Position numbers and translations under genes: made by a program
Shown here: in pieces, positions 53,690 to 62,888 of the stretch
Position numbering within the stretch: position 1 is the stretch's first letter
How the letters are laid out: every line of letters begins with the position of its first letter
The notes under the pieces: generated by a model
What the model saw: only the letters and a program-made list of their open reading frames with translations
Database searches by the model: none
What the model was told of the DNA's origin: nothing
Assembly (NCBI RefSeq): GCF_017315725.1
Contig: NZ_JAFLRG010000002.1
Location: forward strand, 1,612,001-1,676,000
Length of the DNA stretch: 64,000 nucleotides
Direction: 5' to 3'
Source of the DNA: Trinickia acidisoli
Lineage (GTDB): Bacteria; Pseudomonadota; Gammaproteobacteria; Burkholderiales; Burkholderiaceae

Positions 53690-54541
53690 TCATCCTTTCG
53701 TCGCGCCGAACGTCAGCCCCGCGACGAAATGCTTCTGCATCGCGAAGAACATCGCCACCGACGGCAACGCAGCCAATACCGATCCCGCCGAGACGAGATT
53801 CCACGCCGTCGTCCATTGCCCCCTCAACGCGGCGACGCCGACGGTAATCGGCGCGGCATCGTCGCCTTGCGTGAGGCATAGCGCCCAGAAGTAATCGTTC
53901 CAAACGAACGTGAAGACGAGAATGGCAAGCGCTGCCAACGCCGGCCGCACGAGCGGCAACACCACGCGTAGGTAGATCGCCCACTCGCTCGCCCCTTCGA
54001 TGCGCGCTGCCTCGATAAGCTCATAGGGCAGTTCGCGAATGAAGTTGCGCAGAAACAGCGTGCAGAAGCCGGTTTGAAACGCCGCATGAAAAATGACGAG
54101 AGCCCACACGGTGTTGTAGAGCCCCAGATTCGCCATCAACTCGCGCACGGGGATCATCAGGATCTGAATCGGAACGAAGTTGCCCGCCACGAACAAGCCG
54201 AGCAGCGCGGTGTTGCCGCGAAACCGGTAATTGGCCAGCGCATGCCCGGCCATCGATGCCAGAAAGATCGAAATGGCCACGGCCGGCAGCGTGATCAGGC
54301 AGCTATTGCCGAAGTAGTGCAGCATCGGCGTTTGCGTGAGCGCCGTGCCGTAATTCTGTAGGAGTGCGAAGTGTTTCGGCCATCCCCAATAATCGCCCGC
54401 CATGAGCTCGTCGCTCGAACGCACCGACGTGACGAGCACCGCGAGCAGCGGCACGAGCCAAAGCAAGAGCGCGACGGGCAGTGACAACCGATAGACGAGC
54501 CGCGGAATGGGGCGCCACCGCTGAACCGGCATGGGATACAT
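53690..54541 (-). CDS. Sugar ABC permease (MalG type)
   Basis: 283 aa with six membrane segments. The EAA loop is ELIEAARIEGASEWAIYLRV, which contacts the ATPase. AAGGAG lies seven bases before the ATG at 54541. It pairs with the MalF-type permease just upstream and ends 88 bp before the beta-galactosidase start. Confidence 0.9.
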   Translation of the reverse strand: MYPMPVQRWRPIPRLVYRLSLPVALLLWLVPLLAVLVTSVRSSDELMAGDYWGWPKHFALLQNYGTALTQTPMLHYFGNSCLITLPAVAISIFLASMAGHALANYRFRGNTALLGLFVAGNFVPIQILMIPVRELMANLGLYNTVWALVIFHAAFQTGFCTLFLRNFIRELPYELIEAARIEGASEWAIYLRVVLPLVRPALAALAILVFTFVWNDYFWALCLTQGDDAAPITVGVAALRGQWTTAWNLVSAGSVLAALPSVAMFFAMQKHFVAGLTFGATKG

Positions 54542-54551
54542 TGAGGACTCC

Positions 54552-55469
54552 TTATGAGTCGGTGCGCACGAGGCGCCGCAGTTGCCAAGCGATATAGACG
54601 AGCATGATCGAGAACAGCACCACGGCAATCGCGGCCGAATAGCCCACGCGGTAGTACTTGATCGCTTGGTCGTACATGAAATAAGCGAGCACGGTCGAGC
54701 TGTCGAACGGGCCGCCCCCGCTCATCACCGAAATCAGATCGAAGCTGCGCAGTGCACCGATGACGGTCAGCACGACAGCCATGAACGTGGCGGGCCGCAA
54801 TTGCGGCAGGATCACGTGCCAAAGCAGCGCAACGCCGCGCGCGCCTTCCATGCGCGCCGCTTCGATGATCTCCGGATTGATGCCGGTGAGCCCCGTCAAG
54901 TAGAGAATCATGCAGAACGGAATCTGCGGCCACAGCGCGGCGAAGATGATGCCGTAGGTCACGTAGTGCGGATCGCCAAGCACGGGGATGCCGTGTCCGA
55001 CGATGAGCTTGAGCAGGCCGAACGTCGGGTCGTAGAACCACGAGAAGACGAGGCCCACTACAACGCCCGGCAGCACGAACGGTGCGAAAAACAGCGATTT
55101 CACGAGCCGCATGCCGAACACGTTCTGATTCAGATACAGCGCCATTGCGAGCCCGGCCGGCGGTGCGAGGAGGAACAGCGCGAGCCAGATCAGGTTGTTC
55201 TTCAGCGCGACATAGAACGTATCGGATGCGAAGAGTTCGCGATAGTTGTCGAGACCGGCGAACGTCTTGGCGGTCATCCCATCCCAATGATGAAAACTGA
55301 GCCAGATGCTGCTCACGATCGGATAAATGACGAAGACGGTGAACAGCGCGAGCCCCGGCAGCAGAAACAGCAGTGCCGCGCGCGTGCGCCGTTGGCTGAG
55401 CGGCATCGGCTTGTTTGCCGCCGGGCGCGACGCGCGCCGCAGCGCTCGCTGGGTAACGGAAATCGACAT
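54552..55469 (-). CDS. Sugar ABC permease (MalF type)
   Basis: 305 aa with six membrane segments. The EAA loop is EIIEAARMEGARGVALLWHV. The N terminus is basic (RRASRPAANK) with LLFLLPGLALFTVFVIYPIV as the first segment. GGAG is nine bases before the ATG at 55469. It ends 10 bp before the partner permease. Confidence 0.9.
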   Translation of the reverse strand: MSISVTQRALRRASRPAANKPMPLSQRRTRAALLFLLPGLALFTVFVIYPIVSSIWLSFHHWDGMTAKTFAGLDNYRELFASDTFYVALKNNLIWLALFLLAPPAGLAMALYLNQNVFGMRLVKSLFFAPFVLPGVVVGLVFSWFYDPTFGLLKLIVGHGIPVLGDPHYVTYGIIFAALWPQIPFCMILYLTGLTGINPEIIEAARMEGARGVALLWHVILPQLRPATFMAVVLTVIGALRSFDLISVMSGGGPFDSSTVLAYFMYDQAIKYYRVGYSAAIAVVLFSIMLVYIAWQLRRLVRTDS

Positions 55470-55539
55470 GAATGTGCACTCCGACATGAAGGGTCGGGGA
55501 CGGCCCAAGCAAGGCACCATCCCCGCTCGTCAGGCACGC

Positions 55540-56781
55540 CTACTTCTTGTAGATGCGCTTACGCGTGGCCTCGAGGTGTTGCAGGATCGCGTCGAGCTGC
55601 GTCGGATCGGAGTAGAACTGCTGCATCGCCTTCATGCCTTCGTCGGCCATTTCCTTCGTCATGTCGCGGTCGTAGAACTGCGCAATCCCGCCCGTCGTGG
55701 AGGAGAGCGTTTGGAAGCCGACCTTCGAGATCGGGTCCTGCGGCTCGGGCGCTTTGTTGTTCGACGGCAGTTGCCCCCAGCCTTGCGCGAGTTCGCCGTT
55801 GATCTGCGCCTGGCCCATGAAGGCGAGCAAGCGCCGTGCATCGGCCTTGTTCTTGGCTTTCGCCGGCATGATCAGGACATTGACGGGACCATCTTCGGCA
55901 ACGGGGACGCGAGCGTCGATGATGGGGAAACGGAAATAGCCCATTTCGTTGCGCGTCGCGGTCGGCAAACCGGCCGAGAAGAACGTGCCCATCAGCATCA
56001 TCGCGGCCTGTCCGTTCACGAGCAGCGGGCTGATCGAGTCGACGTCGTAGGAGAGTGCGTTGTCGACGAAGTACTTGTCGTCGATCAGCGTTTTCCATGC
56101 CTCGTAGACATGCTTCACGCGCGGATCCGTATACGCGATGTCTCCGGCCATGAGCTGCTGATGGAAGGCGTAGCCGTTGATACGCAAGTCGAAATAGTCG
56201 AACCACGCGGCCAACGTCCAAGCATCGCGAGCAGGCACGGCGATCGGCGCAATACCGGCCGCTTTCAGCTTCTTGCAGTCGTCGAGGAATTGATTCCACG
56301 TCGTCGGCTCAGCCGAAATGCCGGCCTTCTGGAATAAATCCTTGCGATAGAAGAAACCGTAGGCGTCATAGCCGAGCGGCAGGCTGTACTGCTTACCCGC
56401 GTATGTCGACGATGTCTTGACCGAGGCGTAGGTTTGATTCCAGCCGTTCTTTTGCCAGTCGCTCGTCATATCGGCAAGCAAGCCGCGCTTGGCGAAATAG
56501 GCCATGCGTTCGCCGTTGTGCCAGCTCAGTACGTCGGGCGGATCGGTCGCGAGCCAGCCCGACATCTGAACTTTGTAGGCCTCCTCGCCTACGTAGCTGA
56601 CTTTCAGATCGACGTCCGGGTTCGCTTTTTCGAATTGGTCGAACGCGTTTTGCCACGTAGCGCGCTGGTTGCCGCGCGCCGACACGGTGACGTTCAACGT
56701 GCCGGCCGACGCCGGCGATGCCGCGATGAACGCGGCGCAAGTCATGCAGGCCAGCGCAAGCGCGCGAACGGGTTGCTTCAT
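55540..56781 (-). CDS. Sugar ABC substrate-binding protein
   Basis: 413 aa, family 1 extracellular solute-binding protein. The signal peptide is ALALACMTCAAFIAASPASAG. The core has LLADMTSDWQKNGWNQTY and YSLPLGYDAYGFFYRKDLFQ, the hinge and ligand-contact region with several Trp and Tyr residues that stack on sugar rings. It lies between the ATPase gene and the permease genes in the same operon. The exact sugar is not readable. Confidence 0.9.
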   Translation of the reverse strand: MKQPVRALALACMTCAAFIAASPASAGTLNVTVSARGNQRATWQNAFDQFEKANPDVDLKVSYVGEEAYKVQMSGWLATDPPDVLSWHNGERMAYFAKRGLLADMTSDWQKNGWNQTYASVKTSSTYAGKQYSLPLGYDAYGFFYRKDLFQKAGISAEPTTWNQFLDDCKKLKAAGIAPIAVPARDAWTLAAWFDYFDLRINGYAFHQQLMAGDIAYTDPRVKHVYEAWKTLIDDKYFVDNALSYDVDSISPLLVNGQAAMMLMGTFFSAGLPTATRNEMGYFRFPIIDARVPVAEDGPVNVLIMPAKAKNKADARRLLAFMGQAQINGELAQGWGQLPSNNKAPEPQDPISKVGFQTLSSTTGGIAQFYDRDMTKEMADEGMKAMQQFYSDPTQLDAILQHLEATRKRIYKK

Positions 56782-56840
56782 CTCTGTCTCCTTCGTTGGT
56801 CTCGAGTATCGGTAAGTCGACTATCTACTGCATCGGTCCT

Positions 56841-58001
56841 TCATGCGGCCACGAACGCCTCGCGCTCGAGTCCGATTGCCGCGCCGCGTTCATCGAACAA
56901 ATGCCACGCACCCGCGGACAAATGGAATGCTTGACGATCGCCGGGGCGCAGCGGCGACGTGCCCTGCGCTTTGGCGAGCAATGGCGTGCCGCCCGGTTGA
57001 TCCAGGTGCACATAGGCCGCCTCGCCCAGTTGCTCGACGAGTTGCACCGTCCGCACGATCGAGCAAGCGCTCTGCGAAACGTCGCCTTCGGGCGCCGCCG
57101 ATAGATGCTCGGGGCGAATCCCCAGCGTCACGCGTTGTCCGATCGATTCCGGCTGTCGCAATGGGCGTCCGCGCAATGCAAGCTGTTCGCCGCTGTCATT
57201 CAAGCGCAATCCGATTGCATCTTCACTGGCCGATTCGATCGTTGCCGGCAGAAAATTCATGCGCGGCGAGCCGATGAATCCCGCCACGAACAGACTGGCG
57301 GGCCGATGGTAGAGATCGAGCGGCGCGCCGACCTGAGCAATGCTGCCCAAGCGCGCGACGTCGTCGCCGGCGCGCAGCAGGACGATCTTGTCGGCCAGCG
57401 TCATCGCCTCGACCTGATCGTGCGTGACATACACCGAACTCGCTTCGCGAAAACGACTGTGCAGTCGCGCGATCTCGATGCGCGTTTGCCCGCGTAATGC
57501 GGCATCCAGATTCGAGAGCGGTTCGTCGAACAGAAACACTTTCGGCTCGCGCACGATCGCACGCCCGATCGCCACACGCTGCCGCTGGCCGCCCGAGAGC
57601 TGTTTCGGCTTGCGTTCGAGCAGGCTGTCGAGTTGCAGCACGCGCGCCGCCTCCGTCACGCGACGCCGGATCTCATCCTTCGCCACGCCGGCGATACGTA
57701 GCCCGAAGCCCATGTTGTCGAATACGGACATGTGGGGAAACAGCGCGTAGCTCTGAAATACCATCGCGACGCGGCGCTCGGCAGGCGGCGTTTCGTTCAT
57801 CCGCTGGCCGCCGATGTGAAGCTCGCCCGTGGTCAAGTCCTCCAAACCCGCGATCATGCGCAGCAACGTCGATTTGCCGCAGCCGGACGGACCCAGAAAT
57901 ACGCAAAACTCGTGTTCCGCGATGTCGAGATCGACGTCGCGCAATACCGGCGCGTGCTGCCCGTACTGCTTCGATACCTGGCGTAGGGAAATGGTCGCCA
58001 T
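56841..58001 (-). CDS. Sugar ABC ATPase (MalK/UgpC type)
   Basis: 386 aa. Walker A is GPSGCGKSTLL, the signature is LSGGQRQRVAIGRAI, Walker B is VFLFDEPLSNLD, and the switch is VTHDQVEAM. The C-terminal TOBE/OB regulatory domain is present (VTLGIRPEHL). GGAGG is five bases before the ATG at 58001. It is the first gene of the operon, so the order is ATPase, binding protein, permeases, GH42, MFS, controlled by the palindrome at 58042. Confidence 0.92.
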   Translation of the reverse strand: MATISLRQVSKQYGQHAPVLRDVDLDIAEHEFCVFLGPSGCGKSTLLRMIAGLEDLTTGELHIGGQRMNETPPAERRVAMVFQSYALFPHMSVFDNMGFGLRIAGVAKDEIRRRVTEAARVLQLDSLLERKPKQLSGGQRQRVAIGRAIVREPKVFLFDEPLSNLDAALRGQTRIEIARLHSRFREASSVYVTHDQVEAMTLADKIVLLRAGDDVARLGSIAQVGAPLDLYHRPASLFVAGFIGSPRMNFLPATIESASEDAIGLRLNDSGEQLALRGRPLRQPESIGQRVTLGIRPEHLSAAPEGDVSQSACSIVRTVQLVEQLGEAAYVHLDQPGGTPLLAKAQGTSPLRPGDRQAFHLSAGAWHLFDERGAAIGLEREAFVAA

Positions 58002-58041
58002 CACATCCTCCCGCAATCATCGATCGTGCAACGTGCGCTGG

Positions 58042-58059
58042 AATTTAAGCGCTTAAATT
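58042..58059. promoter_or_regulatory. LacI-family operator, perfect 18-bp palindrome
   Basis: AATTTAAGCGCTTAAATT is a perfect palindrome with a central CG, the usual LacI/GalR operator form. It lies 40 bp upstream of the ATPase start in the region divergent from the lacI gene, so it probably represses the operon in the absence of the sugar. Confidence 0.8.
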
Positions 58060-58256
58060 TTTGCCGCCAAAACGGCACGTATGCTCGTACCATATCGTCG
58101 TCTCCGGTCTGATGCAAAGCTGTCGCGATGGGATGAAACGTAGCGCAACCGATTGGAGGTGTGCAACTTTTGGGAACCCGTCCCAGCATTTGAACAATGA
58201 TCGCCATTGCGTGTGCCGAGGTGCCGCGCGCTTTTTGGAAGTCGGGGGAAGAGTTT

Positions 58257-59279
58257 GTGGTGACGCTAGCCGAAGTTGCGCGACGGGCGAAGGTAACGGG
58301 CGCGACCGTATCGAACGTACTGCGCAATCCGCAGAAGGTAAAGCCGGAAACCGTCGAGCGTGTCATGGCCGCGATCCGCGAGCTTGGCTATCGGCCGAAC
58401 TTGACGGCCCGCGCGCTCGCGCGGGGACGTACGTCGACGCTGGCGTTGATGCTCTCGAACATCACGAACCCGTTCTATCCCGAGTTCGTGCTCGCAGCGG
58501 AGCGCGAAGCGCGCAAACGCGGGTACTTCCTGCTCGTTTGCAACACCGACGACGATCCCGCGATCACGCGCGCGTATCTGGAGCAAATCGCCGGCTCGCT
58601 CGCATCGGGCGTCATCGTGATGAACACCGATCTCGGCGAACGCGAGTTGATCGAGTTCGCGCGCAAAGGCGTATCCGTCGTGCTCTGCATGTGGGAGCAC
58701 GTGCAAGCCTCGCGCGCGCTGCCCTGCGTCACCATCGACTTCGCCGCGGCCGGCGCGCTCGCTGCCGCGCATCTGTCGGGGCTCGGACATCGCAGGTTCG
58801 GCGCGCTCGTCGGAGCCGGGTCCGGTGGCCCGCAGACGATCCGGCTCGAAGGCTTCGCGGCATCCCTCAGCGCGCATGGCCATGCCGAGAAATCGCTCGT
58901 CGTCGTCAACGCGCACGATTCGATCGAAAGCGGATATGACGCCGCAATGGGCTTGTTGCGTGCAAAGCCCGCTTTGACGTCGATCTTCGCGACCAACGAT
59001 CTGATGGCGATCGGTGCCATGCAAGCGGCGGCCGACCTCGGCCGACGCGTGCCCGACGATCTGTCCGTCATCGGGCTCACCGACGTCGCGCTCGCTCATC
59101 AGTTTCGTCCGGCCTTGACGACCGTGCGACTGCCGACGGCCGAAATCGCGGCACGCTCGGTCGCGCTCACGCTCGAAATGGTGGAGGGCGGCGTGCCGAC
59201 GCAAGACGTCTATGTGGTCAGAGCACCGGAGCTCGTCGTGCGTGAATCGACGGGACGTGCGCCGTCGCGGCGGCGTTGA
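58257..59279 (+). CDS. LacI-family repressor of the galactoside operon
   Basis: 340 aa. The helix-turn-helix is TLAEVARRAKVTGATVSNVL at the very start, with hinge region NLTARALARGRTSTLALM, then the sugar-binding domain (TDLGERELIEFARKGVSVVL, IGLTDVALAHQFRPALTTVR). The GTG at 58257 is the start because GGGGAAGAG is placed well before it; the frame upstream shows no conserved sequence. It is divergent from the ABC/GH42 operon. Confidence 0.9.
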   Translation: MVTLAEVARRAKVTGATVSNVLRNPQKVKPETVERVMAAIRELGYRPNLTARALARGRTSTLALMLSNITNPFYPEFVLAAEREARKRGYFLLVCNTDDDPAITRAYLEQIAGSLASGVIVMNTDLGERELIEFARKGVSVVLCMWEHVQASRALPCVTIDFAAAGALAAAHLSGLGHRRFGALVGAGSGGPQTIRLEGFAASLSAHGHAEKSLVVVNAHDSIESGYDAAMGLLRAKPALTSIFATNDLMAIGAMQAAADLGRRVPDDLSVIGLTDVALAHQFRPALTTVRLPTAEIAARSVALTLEMVEGGVPTQDVYVVRAPELVVRESTGRAPSRRR

Positions 59280-59315
59280 ACGAGAAAGCCCGCGGATTGG
59301 CGGGAAATACGGGGG

Positions 59316-60521
59316 CTATTTCACAGCGATCGCCACCGCGTATTGCGTCTCTCCCGCATTGGCGCATTCATCGTCGATCTCGAGCAATTTGTCGAGCAAG
59401 CCGTAGTCTTGCGCGGCAACGATGTTGTGAAGCACATCGTTCAGTGCAAGGTGATAAACGCCACCGCCGGTCTTTCGCACCCACGCCTCGGGGAAAAGCC
59501 GTGCGAGTTCGGGCAGGATGTTGCCCGAATCGGCGCACTCGGACGGATCGACAGCGATGATGGCGGCGGGCGGTATACGGCCAACGGTCGCGGACAGCAT
59601 CCGACCGGGCCGCGCCGGATCGCGCAAATATTGAGGCGGCAGCGCGCCGAGCACAGCATTGTTCACGGCCAGCAACGCATCGGACCATTGGCAGCGAGTC
59701 GGACCGACGTAATCATCCATGAGCAGCACGCCGCCCTTGCGCAATACGTGCCAACTCCATTCGAGCGCCGCCTTGACGTCGAACATGTGATGAAGCGCGT
59801 TGTTCCAATACACGAGATCGTAGACACCATCGCGCGTCTCGCCGGCAAGCCCGTCTTCCATACGGAAAGTCATGCGATCGGAAAAACCCGCCTCGTCCGC
59901 TTCCTTGCGTCCCATCTCGATCGCAACCGACGATAGTTCGAATAGCGTGAAATGTTGAACGAGCCCGCTTTCGAGGACGGCGCGCTCCTTACTCCCCGAT
60001 CCGCAACCGATCGAGACGCCGCGAGCAAACGGAAGCCGGTCGGCAAAATGTTGCAGCGCGAGGCGATGCAGGCCCGCCGACATACCAGGCAGAGATTCGC
60101 CACAGACTCGGCGGTTGATGCGTTGAACAATGTGGTCGCATTGCCACCAACGCGAGACGATCGACGTCGTTTGGCTGTATTGCCTCGACCAATGATCGCC
60201 GATTGCCGCGGCCTGCCCCATGCCGACGATCTGCCGGCCGTTCGGCAAGGCGACGCCCGAGGGCTCGAAACGAACCTCCAGCACGTTTTGCCCGTCCTTC
60301 AGCCAAGGCGCGAGATTGACCTTGAACGCGCGCGCACCCGCGTACCCCGCGGCAATCGCATCGTGACGCGAGGCCTCGCAGGTGGTCGTCGTCGCTTTCT
60401 CGCCGTTGAGGTAGAAGGCAAGCGTGATCGGCACGTCGGGCTGCATCGTGTTGGCAGCCCAGCCCGAAACCCCATCTGGACGAGCCTGGTCGAGCCATCC
60501 AGTCAATCCACTTGCGTTCAT
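59316..60521 (-). CDS. SAM-dependent methyltransferase with N-terminal GW-type domain
   Basis: 401 aa. The first 80 residues form a small beta-rich domain (GWLDQARPDGVSGWAAN, then AFYLNGEK) of the kind found on the edges of glycan-related glycosyltransferases and methyltransferases. The methyltransferase part has the SAM motif VSIGCGSGSKERAVLES and DLVYWNNALHHM, with VLRKGGVLLMDDYVG at the end of the fold. Target unknown, possibly a sugar or glycan. Converges with lacI. Confidence 0.82.
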   Translation of the reverse strand: MNASGLTGWLDQARPDGVSGWAANTMQPDVPITLAFYLNGEKATTTTCEASRHDAIAAGYAGARAFKVNLAPWLKDGQNVLEVRFEPSGVALPNGRQIVGMGQAAAIGDHWSRQYSQTTSIVSRWWQCDHIVQRINRRVCGESLPGMSAGLHRLALQHFADRLPFARGVSIGCGSGSKERAVLESGLVQHFTLFELSSVAIEMGRKEADEAGFSDRMTFRMEDGLAGETRDGVYDLVYWNNALHHMFDVKAALEWSWHVLRKGGVLLMDDYVGPTRCQWSDALLAVNNAVLGALPPQYLRDPARPGRMLSATVGRIPPAAIIAVDPSECADSGNILPELARLFPEAWVRKTGGGVYHLALNDVLHNIVAAQDYGLLDKLLEIDDECANAGETQYAVAIAVK

Positions 60522-60627
60522 TGAAATTCGTTGCGGCAGTGAGTTCGGCGTTCACGCAGGGTGGCACGGTGCCCGGCTGGCGCGGCAAGTCAACACGCGA
60601 CACCATTCGCTAGGTTATCGGCAAGAT

Positions 60628-61542
60628 TTAGCCAAACTTAATCGCACGACGTTGCGCCGTCGCGAACATCTCACGCAAACGCTCCCGCTCATCCTCAGTC
60701 AGATGCAAAGCTGCGGCAGGCATATCGAGCACCATGCGCAGCGTCAAATCCCCACGCATGCCGTTGCGATCCGAGAGACCCTGCCCTCGCAAACGAATCG
60801 TGCTGCCAGGTCCGGAATTGGGCTCGATCTTCACTTGCAATGCACGCCCCAACACTTGGGCTTCGAAGCGGCCGCCAAGCATGGCCGTCACGAAATCGAC
60901 GGAGATATCGCAAGCGACGTGCAAACCGTCGCGGCGAAACGACGAGCTGCATACGATCACCACCGAGAAAATCGCGTCACCCGCGGGGCCGCCATTGGGC
61001 CCCGGATGGCCCGCACCCTCGATCACGACGCGCTGACCGTCCCATGCCCCCGGCGAAACGTTGACTGTCTCGCACTTGCGATAGGCCGTGACGCCCTTGC
61101 CGAAACACGTTGGACAGCGACTGCGCGCGTGCCCGTGACAATGACAGCACGGCCCCTTCACCGCGTAGTTCGCCTCCACGTCGCCACCATGAATCGCAAC
61201 CTCGAGCGGCACAAACAGTTCGGTCATGCAATTCACGCCGCGCATCGGGGGCGCGCTGCGATGCGTGCGCGACGGATGCTCGGGTTCGCGATGTTTCGTC
61301 GATGCGGGAGGCGAAGCGGGAGACGAAGCGGGGGTAGCGGTGGATAGCGGCGCCTTACGTTCGCCGATCAGAATCTCGAACGCCTCTTGAATACGCTTGA
61401 ACAGCGGCTCGACGGAGGCTTCCCGCCCCTTGTTCCGATCGGGGTGGTACTTCGCTCTGAGCCGCCGGTACGCGCGTTTGACCTCCGTCGCCGACGCCGT
61501 GCTCGGCAGCTCCAGCCGCCTGTAATATTCGTCGAGGCTCAC
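60628..61542 (-). CDS. DnaJ-like protein with half zinc finger
   Basis: 304 aa. A J domain is at the N terminus with HPD at residues 33-35 (KYHPDRNKG), so it can stimulate a DnaK-type ATPase. A Pro/Ser-rich linker (65-90) follows. The Cys-rich part has only two clusters, CCHCHGHA (132) and CPTCFGKG (143), where DnaJ has four, and then the C-terminal substrate-binding domain (GDLTLRMVLDMP). The start is the GTG at 61542, with GGGGAGAGC upstream. Specialised co-chaperone; the client is unknown. Confidence 0.85.
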   Translation of the reverse strand: MSLDEYYRRLELPSTASATEVKRAYRRLRAKYHPDRNKGREASVEPLFKRIQEAFEILIGERKAPLSTATPASSPASPPASTKHREPEHPSRTHRSAPPMRGVNCMTELFVPLEVAIHGGDVEANYAVKGPCCHCHGHARSRCPTCFGKGVTAYRKCETVNVSPGAWDGQRVVIEGAGHPGPNGGPAGDAIFSVVIVCSSSFRRDGLHVACDISVDFVTAMLGGRFEAQVLGRALQVKIEPNSGPGSTIRLRGQGLSDRNGMRGDLTLRMVLDMPAAALHLTEDERERLREMFATAQRRAIKFG

Positions 61543-61638
61543 GCGCTCTCCCCGGTTGTCTTTCTCGATGTGCAAGTCTATCAAGAAGACGCCAAGACGC
61601 CGCAAGGGCGGCGGCGGGTCATGTCCGCGAGGACGCGG

Positions 61639-61983
61639 TTACTGTTTCAGGCTCTTGTCGCGCTGGCATGCCGATACCGGCTTGAGCTTGCCGCCGAGCA
61701 CCTTCGTGATGCGCATCGTCGCCTTGTCGGCCTCGACCGACAAGCAACCGCACGAGTCGCCCTTGTTGGTATCGGGCATGTGGTCGGCGAAACCGTCGGC
61801 TTGCTTATCGATAGAAACGATAGTCCATGTTCCTTCGCGATCGTCCAGCGTCAGACTGGACGGCATGTCGTTTTCGATCCAACCGCAGCGCGTCTGCGCC
61901 GCCGAGGCGAATTGCGGGCAAAGCAATGACGCCGATAGAAGCACGGCGTAAGGCACGCGCAGCGACAAACGAAAGCTTCTCAT
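61639..61983 (-). CDS. DUF4087 exported protein
   Basis: 114 aa with a signal peptide (VPYAVLLSASLLCPQFASAAQ) and the DUF4087 core: TRCGWIENDMPSSLTLDDREG and a WTIVSIDKQADGF stretch, then GDSCGCLSVEADKATM. Five Cys residues suggest disulfides in the periplasm. The function of the family is not known. It lies directly beyond a truncated acetyltransferase gene. Confidence 0.75.
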   Translation of the reverse strand: MRSFRLSLRVPYAVLLSASLLCPQFASAAQTRCGWIENDMPSSLTLDDREGTWTIVSIDKQADGFADHMPDTNKGDSCGCLSVEADKATMRITKVLGGKLKPVSACQRDKSLKQ

Positions 61984-62043
61984 TGACTGAAATCCCCGAT
62001 CGATTCGATGAATAAAATTTCCCGGGCGGATCATAAATTAATT

Positions 62044-62374
62044 CTTCGTGGACGGGTAGCTTGCACTCGGACGCGTCGTCGCGAGCATAGAGCGTCACCG
62101 TACCGATCACCTGTCCGCGAACCGAGGCGACGAAGCATTCGCCGGCCTGCGCGCGCTGCCGCGTAACATCCGCACTCTGCGCCACGCACGTGCAATTCAG
62201 TCCCATCATGCCGAGCTGCGCAAATGCGCGATGCAGCATCGTCGTCAGCTTCTCGTTTGAATCACGTGTCGGGTCGAAGCGCCGCACGGCCACTCTGCCC
62301 GCGCCGCGATCGATATCGTGCTCGGTGGCTCTTCGGCGCTTGCGTATGCGGCACGTGGCACATTGCTTCGACAT
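62044..62374 (-). pseudogene. Truncated GNAT acetyltransferase gene
   Basis: The reading frame starts at an ATG at 62374 and shows the first half of a GNAT domain: VAVRRFDPTRDSNEKLTTML and the QVIGTVTLYARDDASEC strands. The part that should carry the acetyl-CoA-binding loop (R/Q-x2-G-x-G/A) is missing; after about 62060 the frame continues into unrelated sequence. The Cys-rich first 20 residues (CATCRIRKRRR) may be noise or a real extension. A deletion probably removed the C-terminal half. Confidence 0.6.
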
Positions 62375-62525
62375 GACGCTTCTCCAAGGCTTGTCCTTTC
62401 CCCGAAGTCTAGTTTCGCGCACTCACCCGAACAAGAAAAAATCCCGTAACGATCGGGCGGTGCGTTGCATAAATCTCATATCGGACGAGCGGTCATTCGA
62501 GAAGCCACCCGCCTGCCCGCCTCGC

Positions 62526-62888
62526 TCAATGCGCCAACGTTAGCGGAGAGGGGCGGATAGAGCCGAATTCAGCTTCGGGAAGCACGCTCATGATGAGCGC
62601 CATTGCATGATCGACGCGCTGCGCGGCAAGTACGACCTGAAGACTCGCGCAGTCGCGCTTGTTGTCGATGACCGCTGTGTAGATGTCGAGGTCGGGGCCG
62701 AGCATTTCATGAAGCGCGCGCCGGACGAAGACCAAATCGCTGCTGGCAACGCGAATCGACATGAGGACCATGTACCCGTCTTTGCTTGCGTCGATCAGCG
62801 CGTCATCGCGCTTTCGCGCTCCCGTCGATCGGGATGCATAGCATGCTCGGGTATCGACTGCCGCGGAGCTTCCATTGAACGATCTCAT
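62526..62888 (-). CDS. Small hypothetical protein, Burkholderia-type
   Basis: 120 aa. The first 35 residues are variable and basic; the rest is compact (MSIRVASSDLVFVRRALHEM, then LDIYTAVIDNKRDCASLQVV, and DHAMALIMSVLPEAEFG) and looks like an alpha/beta sensory or ACT-like fold. No motif fixes a function. No strong ribosome-binding site is seen before the ATG at 62888; the true start may be the later ATG near 62774. Confidence 0.6.
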   Translation of the reverse strand: MRSFNGSSAAVDTRACYASRSTGARKRDDALIDASKDGYMVLMSIRVASSDLVFVRRALHEMLGPDLDIYTAVIDNKRDCASLQVVLAAQRVDHAMALIMSVLPEAEFGSIRPSPLTLAH

